Assembly: GCA_017417315.1 (NCBI GenBank)
Contig: JAFPZK010000024.1
Coordinates: forward strand, 47,453 to 111,452
Direction: 5' to 3'
Length of the DNA stretch: 64,000 nt
Origin: Bacteroidales bacterium
Lineage (GTDB): Bacteria; Bacteroidota; Bacteroidia; Bacteroidales; UBA3824
Shown: positions 30,849-39,304 of the stretch, piece after piece
Position numbering within the stretch: position 1 is the first letter of the stretch
How the letters are laid out: every line of letters begins with the position of its first letter
Translations under genes and position numbers: made by a program
Notes under the pieces: generated by a model
Seen by the model: only the letters and a program-made list of their open reading frames with translations
What the model was told of the DNA's origin: nothing
Database searches by the model: none

Positions 30849-33703
30849 ACCCAAATTACGAGTTAATAGAAAAAAAACATATAAAAAGTTATAACTGCGA
30901 CGGCTACTTTTTACTTCACAAAAAGTCAGGCGCACGTATAGTTAAATTTGCGGGCGATTACCCGAATAAAACGTTTTGCATTGCTTTCAAAACTTTGCCT
31001 TACGATGATTCGGGACTGCCGCACATTTTGGAACATTCCGTCCTTAACGGTTCAAAAAAATACCCCGTAAAAAGCCCTTTTGACCAACTAATAAAAGGCT
31101 CGCTTTACACGTTTTTGAATGCAATGACGGCAGAGACTTTCACGATGTATCCTTGCGCTTCTATAAACGAAAAAGATTATTTCAACCTTATGGACGTGTA
31201 TCTTGATGCCGTGTTTAATCCGCTTATTTATAGTGACAAACGCATTTTAAAACAAGAAGGTTGGAGAATTTTGTTGAAGGACAAAAATGACGAACCCGAA
31301 TACACGGGCGTTGTTTATAACGAGATGAAAGGTTCGTTTTCAGACCCGCAAACCCTGATGTATTACGAGATGATGAAAACGCTTTTTCCCGACAACTGTT
31401 ACGGCAAATGTGCTGGCGGAAATCCTGAAAAAATTCCGACCCTAACGCAGGAAAAATTCGAGGCTTTTCATCAAAAATATTATCGTCCTGAAAACTCTTT
31501 CATCTACTTTTTCGGTGATGCGGATTTGGAAAAGGAACTTGACTTTTTGGATAAAAATTATCTTTCAAAGTTTACTAATCAAAATTTAAAATACGAAGTA
31601 CCTTTTCAAAAGCCTTTTGACAAACCGAAGACCGTATGTGCGGCGTATCCGTCAGAAAACGGCGGTTCAAGTTTTATTTCGCTTGACTTTGTAACGTGCA
31701 GAAATACAGATGTTGAGGACTTTTTAGGGCTTTACGCTTTGGGCGAAATCTTAATTGAGCAGGAATCGGGAATTATCCGTCAGGCCTTTGCACAGGCTGG
31801 TTTGGGCGATGAAATCAGTTTCGGCGTTGAACCCTCGCAACAGGTTGTGGCAATGATAGTTGCCTACGGTGCTGAAAAAGAAAACGCGGAAAATTTCAAA
31901 GAACTCGTTACAGCGTGTCTCAACGCAGTTGTAGAACAAGGCATTGATTCTCAGTTGATTGATGCTGTTATGAATCGTCTTGAATTTTTCTACAAAGAAT
32001 TTGCCGACTCTCAACTCGGAATGAAAATCGTTCAAAGCGGACTTTACGGTTGGTTTGCCGGCGACAATCCGCTCAGAGTCATGGAGTTTGACGAGTTGCG
32101 TCCGAAAATCACTTCGGAATTTTTGACCGGCTTAATTAAAAAGTATTTCCTTAACAACAATCATAGTTTGCTGTTGACGTTAGTGCCTCAAAAAGGACTT
32201 AACGCAGAAATCAACGAAAAAACAAAAAAAGAGTTAAAGGACTATGTTTCATCGCTTTCTGACAATGAAATTGAAGAGTTAATCGAGGAAAATAAAAAGT
32301 TGGAACTTTTTATGAATACTCCTGATTCGCCCGAAGCCCTGAAATGTATTCCACACCTCACAAGAGCGGATTTAAATCCGAAAGCCGCTGATTATAAAGC
32401 ACTTGTCAGCGACAATATTGTCAGGTACGAAAGTTTTACAAACGGGATTATTTATGCGACTTTGCATTTTGACTTGCGGGTTTTGCCGTTTGAAATGTTG
32501 CCGTATGCGGGTTTGTTAGCGGAGGTTTTGGACAATATGCCGACCGAAAAATACGGTTTTGCAGAGTTCGACAATTTGCAGGATTTGCTCACGGGAGGTT
32601 TTTCGACGACGACCGGTGTTTATAACAAAATCGTTGATAACCTGAGAGTTCCTGTTCCTGAGTTCAAGATTAGAACTAAGTTTTTGACCAAAAAGACCGA
32701 AAAAGTTCTTGAATTAATTGACCAAATGATTCTTCACTCGGTTTTGACGGACAAGGAGCGGCTTAAAGAGTTGATTTCCAGACTTAATTGTCAGATGAAA
32801 AACAGTCTTGATTCTGACCCGTTTTCTGCCGTCAGAGACCGTGCGGCTTCGTACTTTTTGGAAGACAATTACATCAGCGAATTTTTGGAAGGTTTCGACT
32901 TTTATTTTTTCATTAAAGATTTGGACGAAAATTTTGAAGCAAAAATATCAGAAGTCGTTGACAAACTCTTGACGGTCAGAAATTTGGTTTTTAGACAAGA
33001 TAATTTAGTTCTTACCGTTATTGCTCAACAGGAAGATTATCCGGCTTTCGAGAAGAGTTTCAAAAATTTCCAAGCGAAATTAAATTCTTCAAAATCAGAG
33101 TTTTATCAGTGGAACATTAAACCGGAAATCAAGAACGAGGCTTTTGTTGCTGACAGCAAAGTTCAGTACGTTATCAAGGGTGCTGACATGATGAAAGACG
33201 GCTTTAAATTCCGTGGTTACATCTCGGTTTTGAAAAAAATATTATCGTCGGATTACCTTCAAAATAATGTCCGCGTAAAAGGCGGTGCATACGGCAGTTG
33301 GTTTGGTTTTACTGACGACGGCTATCTTTCGTTTTCTTCGTACAGAGACCCGAACTTGAAAGAAACGCTTGAAGTTTATGCTAATGCGGCGGATTATTTG
33401 GAGAATTTTTCGGCTGACGACGACGAAATGTTGAAGTACATAATCGGCACGTTGTCAAACGAAGACCGTCCGTTGACAGTAAAGCAGGCTGGTTCTGAGG
33501 CTGTTATGAGGTATTTTAAGGGCGAAAAATTTGAGGATATTCAGCGCGAAAGAGACGAAATTCTTTCGTGTACGGCTCAAAATATCAGAGATTTTGCAAC
33601 TATTATAAAGGAGGCGTTAAACACTTCTGCGGTTTGTGTTTTCGGCGGCGAAGACAAAATCCTCGAAAACAAAGATTTGTTCAAAAAAATTGTGGAATTA
33701 TGA
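30845..33703 (+). CDS. M16C zinc metalloprotease (PreP-like)
   Basis: A 952-residue member of the insulinase family, presequence-protease type. The inverted zinc motif HILEH is at about residues 59-63, with the distal glutamate in GVVYNEMKGSFSDP (about 156-169). The protein is the expected two-half size for M16C, and the C-terminal half contains the substrate-side RVKGGAYGSWF motif. There is no signal peptide, so it is probably cytoplasmic and degrades short unfolded peptides. It overlaps the mutase stop by 4 nt (ATGA). Its substrate in bacteria is not well known. Confidence 0.9.
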   Translation: MNPNYELIEKKHIKSYNCDGYFLLHKKSGARIVKFAGDYPNKTFCIAFKTLPYDDSGLPHILEHSVLNGSKKYPVKSPFDQLIKGSLYTFLNAMTAETFTMYPCASINEKDYFNLMDVYLDAVFNPLIYSDKRILKQEGWRILLKDKNDEPEYTGVVYNEMKGSFSDPQTLMYYEMMKTLFPDNCYGKCAGGNPEKIPTLTQEKFEAFHQKYYRPENSFIYFFGDADLEKELDFLDKNYLSKFTNQNLKYEVPFQKPFDKPKTVCAAYPSENGGSSFISLDFVTCRNTDVEDFLGLYALGEILIEQESGIIRQAFAQAGLGDEISFGVEPSQQVVAMIVAYGAEKENAENFKELVTACLNAVVEQGIDSQLIDAVMNRLEFFYKEFADSQLGMKIVQSGLYGWFAGDNPLRVMEFDELRPKITSEFLTGLIKKYFLNNNHSLLLTLVPQKGLNAEINEKTKKELKDYVSSLSDNEIEELIEENKKLELFMNTPDSPEALKCIPHLTRADLNPKAADYKALVSDNIVRYESFTNGIIYATLHFDLRVLPFEMLPYAGLLAEVLDNMPTEKYGFAEFDNLQDLLTGGFSTTTGVYNKIVDNLRVPVPEFKIRTKFLTKKTEKVLELIDQMILHSVLTDKERLKELISRLNCQMKNSLDSDPFSAVRDRAASYFLEDNYISEFLEGFDFYFFIKDLDENFEAKISEVVDKLLTVRNLVFRQDNLVLTVIAQQEDYPAFEKSFKNFQAKLNSSKSEFYQWNIKPEIKNEAFVADSKVQYVIKGADMMKDGFKFRGYISVLKKILSSDYLQNNVRVKGGAYGSWFGFTDDGYLSFSSYRDPNLKETLEVYANAADYLENFSADDDEMLKYIIGTLSNEDRPLTVKQAGSEAVMRYFKGEKFEDIQRERDEILSCTAQNIRDFATIIKEALNTSAVCVFGGEDKILENKDLFKKIVEL

Positions 33704-33719
33704 AACGTCCTGATTTGTT

Positions 33720-34133
33720 ATGAACGAAGGAAATTACGATGATTTGTCAAAATACCGCCTTACGCGGGCGCACGAAACGCTTGATGAAATTCCGACTTTG
33801 ATGAGTTTGGGATATTACAACACGGCGGCAAGCCGTTTATATTATGCGTGTTACTACGCCGCAGTTGCATTATTAGTTAAGAACAACATTAATGCAAACA
33901 AACATTCTGGCGTTAAAGCAATGCTCGGACTGCATTTTGTTTCGACAGGTATAATATCGCAAAAAAGCGGCAAGGCATATTCACGAATTTTTGCATTTTG
34001 TCAACATAGTGATTATGACGATTTTGTGTACGTTAAAAAAGAAGAAATCGAAGAAGCATATCCGAAGGCAAAAGAATTCATTGCGGAGATAGATTTGATT
34101 CTTGATTATAAACCAAAAGAAAAAGAATTATGA
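33720..34133 (+). CDS. HEPN-domain protein without a visible nucleotidyltransferase partner
   Basis: A 137-residue HEPN protein (PF05168 / UPF0332-like). The family helix RLYYACYYAAVALLVKN is at about residues 38-54, followed by NKHSGVKAMLGLHFV. Many HEPN proteins are RNases paired with a MNT nucleotidyltransferase as toxin-antitoxin. The usual partner is not next to it here; it lies between a protease and a small lipoprotein and overlaps the latter by 4 nt. The RX4-6H catalytic motif is not obvious, so RNase activity is uncertain. Confidence 0.75.
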   Translation: MNEGNYDDLSKYRLTRAHETLDEIPTLMSLGYYNTAASRLYYACYYAAVALLVKNNINANKHSGVKAMLGLHFVSTGIISQKSGKAYSRIFAFCQHSDYDDFVYVKKEEIEEAYPKAKEFIAEIDLILDYKPKEKEL

Positions 34134-34612
34134 AAAAATTATTATTAGTTTTGCTGACGGCATTGTCGGCGGCGACATTTCAGAGTTGCGGAAAGGGCGA
34201 CCCCGGACCGGTAGGACCTATGGGACCGGCAGGTAGAGACGGAGAAGACGGCGTAGTCTTTTATCACACTGCCGATTTTACCGTTGATGCACAAGATTGG
34301 GAATTACGCGCTCCTAATAACAAACCAAACGAAAGATATTTCCGTTATGAGTTTGATTATAAGGAACTTACTGAGGAAATGTGTAATATAGGCGTTACAA
34401 ATGTATATCACATTTATAATGACGGCTATCAAAATCCGTTGCCGAGTACTAAATATCATTCATATAATCAAGACGGACAAACCATGTATTATAGTCAGAC
34501 AGTTGATTATGAATATGCACCCGGAAAAATAATTTTCATTGCAACAAATTCGGATTTTTTCACGGACGAAAAACCCGAAACAATGACTTTCAGAGTGATA
34601 ACTCATTACTAA
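34130..34612 (+). CDS. Small lipoprotein with a collagen-like stalk
   Basis: A 160-residue lipoprotein. The signal ends at TFQSC, and right after the lipidated Cys come six Gly-X-Y triplets (GDPGPVGPMGPAGRDGEDG), as in collagen-like proteins. The rest is an unrecognised beta-rich, Tyr-rich domain (for example FRYEFDYKELT). Collagen triplets can form a trimeric stalk, which would lift the domain off the membrane. The gene starts within the HEPN stop (ATGA) and is followed by a terminator, so it ends the galK operon. Confidence 0.8.
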   Translation: MKKLLLVLLTALSAATFQSCGKGDPGPVGPMGPAGRDGEDGVVFYHTADFTVDAQDWELRAPNNKPNERYFRYEFDYKELTEEMCNIGVTNVYHIYNDGYQNPLPSTKYHSYNQDGQTMYYSQTVDYEYAPGKIIFIATNSDFFTDEKPETMTFRVITHY

Positions 34613-34641
34613 AAAAATGCCGCAAAAATGCGGCATTTTTT
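34612..34641. terminator. Bidirectional terminator
   Basis: TGCCGCA (34618-34624) and TGCGGCA (34629-34635) with a 4-nt loop, flanked by A-run and T-run, serve both convergent genes. The A/T flanks extend over the stop codons. Confidence 0.85.
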
Positions 34642-35152
34642 ATATCTGAAATAGTGTAACCTCGCCGTTTTCATACACGGCAAAGCCTTTCGGAGAGTTT
34701 TCTTTTGAAAACGTCGTTGAACCGGGATTGCAGATAATTCTGCCCTTTTCGTCCCGCGTAAGGCTTTGAATATGAGTGTGTCCGTAAAAAAATACGTCAA
34801 AGGTCTCCGGCATTTTTCCTGTCGGCGAATAAATATGTCCATGAGTGGCAAAAATAGTTTTTCCGTTATCAGAAATCAAACTATAATCTGACATTGTCGG
34901 AAAATTCAAAACCATTTGACAAACCTCTGCCTCACAATTGCCTCGACAACTGATAATTTTGTCAGAAAGCGGATTTAAGATTTCGCAGACTTTTTTGTTG
35001 TCGTAACCCTCCGGCAAAGGATTGCGAGGACCGTGATAAAGAATGTCGCCAAGACAAATTATTTTGTCGCATTTAAGAGTATAAAAATGCGACAGAGCCT
35101 TATCTAAGGCCGTCGCACTGCCGTGAATATCGGAAATAACTAAATATTTCAT
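34640..35152 (-). CDS. yfcE: YfcE-type phosphodiesterase
   Basis: A 170-residue calcineurin-fold metallophosphoesterase. Metal-binding motifs appear in order: SDIHGS (residues 7-12), GDILYHGPRN, RGNCEAEV, THGH, GHTH and NPGS. This set is that of the YfcE subfamily, which splits simple phosphodiesters in vitro; the natural substrate is unknown. Cytoplasmic. The gene follows the chagasin-like lipoprotein gene with 3 nt between them, so they are co-transcribed. Confidence 0.88.
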   Translation of the reverse strand: MKYLVISDIHGSATALDKALSHFYTLKCDKIICLGDILYHGPRNPLPEGYDNKKVCEILNPLSDKIISCRGNCEAEVCQMVLNFPTMSDYSLISDNGKTIFATHGHIYSPTGKMPETFDVFFYGHTHIQSLTRDEKGRIICNPGSTTFSKENSPKGFAVYENGEVTLFQI

Positions 35153-35155
35153 CTC

Positions 35156-35599
35156 CTACTCCCCTCTTTTAACTTCTGCTGCCGTAACGTTGAGTTGGTC
35201 ATCAACCATTATCATCAACATTCTTACGCCGGCTTTTTTGCCTTTTTTCCAATGTTGAGCATAGTCAAAAGTAACGTATGCCGTACCGGGTTTCAAGGCT
35301 TTGAAAACAAAAGTGTGTTTTCCGCCTACACCTGTCATCATGACGTTTTTGTCGGCATTGTTAGCCTTGTACTCGTCAGAAACATAGCCTGCGACAGAGG
35401 CGTTTTTAATTTTATAACCCCACGAATACCCTGTTGTCGTATTACCTTCAAGAACGACCGTAACCGTCTGACCGTTAGACGAAAACGACATAGGATTGCC
35501 TCCCGACGGCGTAGTTGCCGCTTGTTGGGACTTACACGAAGAAAGCACGGATATAACCGCTAAAACCGTTAAAATCAACGGCATAAAAATGTTTTTCAT
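35156..35599 (-). CDS. Chagasin-type (I42) protease inhibitor lipoprotein
   Basis: A 147-residue lipoprotein (SVLSSCKS, lipid on Cys). The mature part has the I42 inhibitor loops: NTTTGYSW (about residues 53-60), a GVGGKHTFVFKALKPG strand and the loop near RMLMIMV. In this family the loops enter the cleft of C1 cysteine proteases. It may protect the cell envelope from its own or from foreign cysteine proteases. It is linked to the yfcE gene downstream and lies close after the TlpA-like gene. Confidence 0.8.
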   Translation of the reverse strand: MKNIFMPLILTVLAVISVLSSCKSQQAATTPSGGNPMSFSSNGQTVTVVLEGNTTTGYSWGYKIKNASVAGYVSDEYKANNADKNVMMTGVGGKHTFVFKALKPGTAYVTFDYAQHWKKGKKAGVRMLMIMVDDQLNVTAAEVKRGE

Positions 35600-35609
35600 A
35601 TTCCTTTAA

Positions 35610-36704
35610 TTATTTTAAAATTTCAGCAATTTTCTTTTCTAAATCTTCTCCTCTGAGGTTTTTTGCGACTATTTTGCCGGAAGAATCTATCAGCAGCGTA
35701 GCCGGAATCCCCTGAATATTATACGTTTGAGCGGCTTTTGACTGCCAACCTCTGAGGTCTGAAACATGAATCCAATTCAAACCCAAACGTTGAACCGCCG
35801 TTTGCCAATTCAATTGGTTTTCGTCCAAAGATACACCGTAGATTTCAAGACCTTTGTCGTGATAAGCAGCATAAATTCTTTTGACATTCGGCATTTCTGC
35901 AATGCACGGACGGCACCACGAAGCCCAAAAATCCACCAAGACGAGTTTATTTGCTTTTACGACCGTAGAAAGACGTTTCATATTTCCGCTGATGTCTACC
36001 AAAGCAATTTCTTTGAAATCCTTGCCGACAGCGGTCTCTTCTTCAATTTTAAACCGCTGAGCCAAAGTCTTATAATAAGCATCTTCCGGCGACTTTTTCT
36101 TCATCTGCTCCATGATTTTGTTCAAGTCTTCTTCGCTTAAATTGGAATGATGTTGCCAAAGCAAAAAGCCGCTGATATTAGAAGGTATGTTGTCATAAAT
36201 CACTTTTGCATACTCCGAATAAGTTGAAGCCGTGATTGAATCAATCATCTGTTTTGCTCTGAGTCTTACATCAATAGTCTTAGTGCTGTCAGACAAAACA
36301 GACCAAAGTTGCTCTATTTTTTTTGTTTGTTCCTGCTCATAATTTCCTAAATTTGTCCAAACGGCATTAGACTTGGAGTTAGGAATTTCTATGGAATTTG
36401 TTTTAAAATTGACGGAAAGATTAACACCCGGCTCCGTTATGATTTCGGTTGCTGCTACCGGCATTTTGTTTTCAATAATCAAAATTGCACGCAGCGAAGC
36501 AACGTTAACGGTTTCTTTCAAGGTGAATTTTCCGCCTTTTACTAAACAAGAATCCACGGGAATAAGTCCCCCGTTACCCACGGATGCCAAATAAACGGAA
36601 TCTCCGTCTTTGAAACCGCAAGTGCCGGTTATAACGCTTGCTTTTTGAGCATAACCTGCTGAAAAACACATCAAAGCGGTGATTATTAATAATATACGTT
36701 TCAT
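35610..36704 (-). CDS. TlpA-like thioredoxin-fold protein with DUF4369 domain
   Basis: A 364-residue exported protein (signal ending SAGYAQ). The N-terminal beta domain (about 20-115, TGTCGFKDGDSVYLAS) is of the DUF4369 type. A helical linker follows, then an AhpC/TSA-TlpA thioredoxin fold (about 225-364) with the redox pair WASWCRPC and the cis-proline loop GIPATLLID. It acts as a periplasmic thiol-disulfide reductase. Such proteins are numerous in Bacteroidetes; the client is unknown. Confidence 0.88.
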   Translation of the reverse strand: MKRILLIITALMCFSAGYAQKASVITGTCGFKDGDSVYLASVGNGGLIPVDSCLVKGGKFTLKETVNVASLRAILIIENKMPVAATEIITEPGVNLSVNFKTNSIEIPNSKSNAVWTNLGNYEQEQTKKIEQLWSVLSDSTKTIDVRLRAKQMIDSITASTYSEYAKVIYDNIPSNISGFLLWQHHSNLSEEDLNKIMEQMKKKSPEDAYYKTLAQRFKIEEETAVGKDFKEIALVDISGNMKRLSTVVKANKLVLVDFWASWCRPCIAEMPNVKRIYAAYHDKGLEIYGVSLDENQLNWQTAVQRLGLNWIHVSDLRGWQSKAAQTYNIQGIPATLLIDSSGKIVAKNLRGEDLEKKIAEILK

Positions 36705-36722
36705 AATGGTAAAATATTTCTG

Positions 36723-37199
36723 TTAAATTTTATAAACTTTTTTCAAGTTCCACGCCGTATCCTGTTGAAGATTAGCGGAAAAAGTACAAAGTCCGTCTTC
36801 TGAAACTTCTACCCTTTTCTCGCCGATAAAAAAACGTGCTTTTTCCGTCCATTTATCGTTTTTTTCGTCCAATTCAAAAAGTCTGCCACCGATATGGGCA
36901 AAAAGTCTTTCTCCTTTAAAATCAAACAGTTGCGGATATTCGTAACTATAATAATCCAACATCGAAACAGTGAAATCATCATCGGGGATAAAATTCCCGT
37001 TTTCGATGTCCTTAACTTTAAGTACCGCTCTCTGATAAACGATATAAAGGTCTGATTTATAAAGTTTTAACGAACACACAAAATCCTCCGGCACTTTTTC
37101 TAAGCGGTTGTCGTCATAAAAAACGGCAGTTTTGTTTTCCTCGAAAAAAACGGCGTATGCTGTATGTCCGTTAAATGAATCAAAACAATACTTTTCCAC
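36723..37199 (-). CDS. Unrecognised 158-residue protein
   Basis: No signal peptide, no membrane segment and no motif I know. It is acidic and rich in aromatic residues, with short repeated strand patterns (for example GERLFAHIGGRLFELDEKND) that suggest part of a beta-propeller or jelly-roll. It lies 5 nt after the thioesterase gene and 18 nt before the TlpA-like gene on the same strand. The frame is open throughout and its codon use is like that of its neighbours, so it is likely real. Confidence 0.6.
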   Translation of the reverse strand: MEKYCFDSFNGHTAYAVFFEENKTAVFYDDNRLEKVPEDFVCSLKLYKSDLYIVYQRAVLKVKDIENGNFIPDDDFTVSMLDYYSYEYPQLFDFKGERLFAHIGGRLFELDEKNDKWTEKARFFIGEKRVEVSEDGLCTFSANLQQDTAWNLKKVYKI

Positions 37200-37204
37200 T
37201 TTCC

Positions 37205-37654
37205 TCAGACGGTTTTAGGCAGTTCAGGCTCGTTGCTTTCCATAAGTTGGAAGATTGCGGGCGGAAGAGTGTCTATTTTTACGGGTCTGCCGTTCATTGT
37301 TACGGCACAGGTTATCAAACCGTTGAGAACCAATTTGTTGGTACCTTTCATATAAATATTTTCGATAAACTGAAATTTTACGTAATTGATTCTCCTTAAT
37401 GCGAGTTTTACCACAAATTCGTCGCCGCTTGTAAGCGGTGCTTTATATTCGAGTTCGGACTTAATGACTACGGGGTTAATGCCCTGACGATGCATTTCGG
37501 CGAAATCATTGTTTGCGCTCCTCAAAAATTCGTGGCGCGTATGTTCGAGATAGTTTTGATAAACAGCGTTATTAACAATGCCTTGAAGGTCACATTCGTA
37601 ATCGCGAACCTTAAATTCAAGTTCAAAAATGTAATTATAAAGTTCCTGTTTCAT
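37205..37654 (-). CDS. Hotdog-fold acyl-CoA thioesterase (4HBT family)
   Basis: A 149-residue thioesterase that hydrolyses a CoA or ACP thioester. The 4-hydroxybenzoyl-CoA thioesterase signature is present: VRDYECDLQGIVNN and YQNYLEHTRHEFL (about residues 14-42), including the Asp of the active site. The ATG at 37654 is chosen over an upstream TTG because a promoter element TATTTTTG (37680-37673) lies just outside. Substrate unknown. It begins a minus-strand run through the yfcE gene. Confidence 0.85.
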   Translation of the reverse strand: MKQELYNYIFELEFKVRDYECDLQGIVNNAVYQNYLEHTRHEFLRSANNDFAEMHRQGINPVVIKSELEYKAPLTSGDEFVVKLALRRINYVKFQFIENIYMKGTNKLVLNGLITCAVTMNGRPVKIDTLPPAIFQLMESNEPELPKTV

Positions 37655-37672
37655 GGTTTTTAAAATTTTTAG

Positions 37673-37680
37673 CAAAAATA
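37673..37680 (-). promoter_or_regulatory. -7 element of the thioesterase gene
   Basis: TATTTTTG on the minus strand, 18 nt before the ATG. No good -33 element seen. Confidence 0.4.
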
Positions 37681-37689
37681 ATTATTTTT

Positions 37690-37723
37690 TTTGACACGGA
37701 TATAATAAAATTTATTAATTTTG
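37690..37723 (+). promoter_or_regulatory. Promoter of the methyltransferase gene
   Basis: TTTG (37690-37693), 22 nt, TAATTTTG (37716-37723). The ATG at 37749 follows after 25 nt. Confidence 0.5.
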
Positions 37724-37748
37724 CTTTCGCATATTTAAAAAAAACTGA

Positions 37749-38525
37749 ATGACACCGAATATAAAACCGACAGAAACAATATCGGAAAAGCAACTCGCCT
37801 TGTGGTATTCCAAAACAGAAAAATGGGAGACCCGGTTTGCTGATTTTTATAGTGTTTTTTTAAAAGATTATAAATCGCCGATGTTGGAAATCAACTGCGG
37901 AACGGGAAAAATACTTACTGCGCTTCATAACGCCGGAATATATTGCGACGGTCTTGAAGCCTCTTCTGAGCAACTTGACGTATGCAATCAAAAACTTATG
38001 GAGTCAGGTTTGCAGGCTCAGTTGTTTAATGCTGATTTTTCGGATTTTACATTTCCTAAAAAATATAATACGATTTTTATTCCTAACGGTTCGTTTTGTT
38101 TGATTGACGACCCGGATAAAGCGTTGCATTGTTTAGAAAATATTTCATCAGCTCTTGAAAACGGCGGGACGTTGATTTTAGATATTTTTGTACCGTGGAA
38201 AAGAATTATTTCCCGCGAAGACAAATCGTGGAAAGTTGGCGGCACAGAATACAACGGCGAAACCGGCGAAGAATTTGTTTTTTCGTACTTTGACGATTTT
38301 GATTTGTCAGCACAAATAAGAACTATACATTCCAAATACGAAATTTTCACCGGCGGAGAACTTACTTCCGTCCGTTTTGATGTCAGCAAAACGCACTGGT
38401 ACGGCGACAACGAGTTTGTTATGATGCTGGAAAAAGCAGGATTCGGAAACATCTCTTTCCGCAAAATTTTTGAAAATTCTCCTGACGATTATTCAACGCT
38501 GTTTATCGCCTCAAAACTTCAATAA
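37749..38525 (+). CDS. SAM-dependent methyltransferase
   Basis: A 258-residue class I methyltransferase. Motif I LEINCGTGKIL (about residues 47-57) binds S-adenosylmethionine; an acidic GLEAS and a motif IV-like FIPNGSFCLI follow, then GGTLILDIFVP. The substrate cannot be read from the sequence. The gene stands alone with its own promoter and converges on the next gene with only 2 nt between stops. Confidence 0.85.
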   Translation: MTPNIKPTETISEKQLALWYSKTEKWETRFADFYSVFLKDYKSPMLEINCGTGKILTALHNAGIYCDGLEASSEQLDVCNQKLMESGLQAQLFNADFSDFTFPKKYNTIFIPNGSFCLIDDPDKALHCLENISSALENGGTLILDIFVPWKRIISREDKSWKVGGTEYNGETGEEFVFSYFDDFDLSAQIRTIHSKYEIFTGGELTSVRFDVSKTHWYGDNEFVMMLEKAGFGNISFRKIFENSPDDYSTLFIASKLQ

Positions 38526-38527
38526 TT

Positions 38528-39304
38528 TTAGTATCTTGCGATATAATATTTTTCCGTCAGTGTCTTGTCAAAGAAAACTATTCCCATTCTTAACGTTTCG
38601 ATTGACACGGAAACTGCGGCGGAGGTTTTTATTTCCTTCCATGCAGAGGACATCTCTTTTGACCAGTTTATATCATCAAAGACCGCAACAGTCTCTTTTT
38701 TAGCATATTGCGCAATTAGAGAAAAATACTTTTTCGTTGCTTCTTTGGTGTGGTTGCCGTCAACGTAGATTAATTCTATGTCAGGATTTTGCTGTAAAAT
38801 TTCTTCTAAACAATCATCAAACTTGGCGTTTATGCTTTCGATGTTTTTGAGACCGAGTTCAGAAAAATTCTTTGCTGCAAATTCTTTCGTCTCTTTTGAG
38901 GCTTCAACCGTTATGACTTTGGAAGTCGGACAACCCGCTGACAGATAGAGCGTTCCGATACCGAGCGAAGTGCCGAGTTCAAGTATTTTCTGAGGCTTTA
39001 AATACCGGCTTATACGTTGCAAAAGCCGTCCGTATTTGCCGTATGACGAACTCCGTGAAGCAATTTCCGAAATTTTTTTTTCTTTTAACGTCTTGCCGTC
39101 GCCTTTTGCGCCGATAGAAAGGACGAAAATTTTTTCGTCGGAATTGATAAAATTTTTCCGCGAATTTTCCGCCAAAGAATAATCAACATCGCCTTTATAA
39201 AAAATTGCGCCTTTGAAAAAATTAAAAATATTCGGGGAGTGGACACGGTGTCCGTTCCAATGCCCCGAATATATAAAATGTTTAATCGTGAAAAGTATAT
39301 CCAT
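38528..39304 (-). CDS. O-methyltransferase-like class I methyltransferase
   Basis: A 258-residue protein with an N-terminal region typical of Bacteroidetes (GHRVHSPNIFNF) and a methyltransferase core: ILELGTSLGIGTLYLS (about 108-123), the acidic VEASKE and the motif IELIYVDGNHT. The pattern is that of the O-methyltransferase_3/24 group. Its ATG overlaps the purA stop (TAATG), so it is translated with purA. Substrate unknown. Confidence 0.82.
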   Translation of the reverse strand: MDILFTIKHFIYSGHWNGHRVHSPNIFNFFKGAIFYKGDVDYSLAENSRKNFINSDEKIFVLSIGAKGDGKTLKEKKISEIASRSSSYGKYGRLLQRISRYLKPQKILELGTSLGIGTLYLSAGCPTSKVITVEASKETKEFAAKNFSELGLKNIESINAKFDDCLEEILQQNPDIELIYVDGNHTKEATKKYFSLIAQYAKKETVAVFDDINWSKEMSSAWKEIKTSAAVSVSIETLRMGIVFFDKTLTEKYYIARY

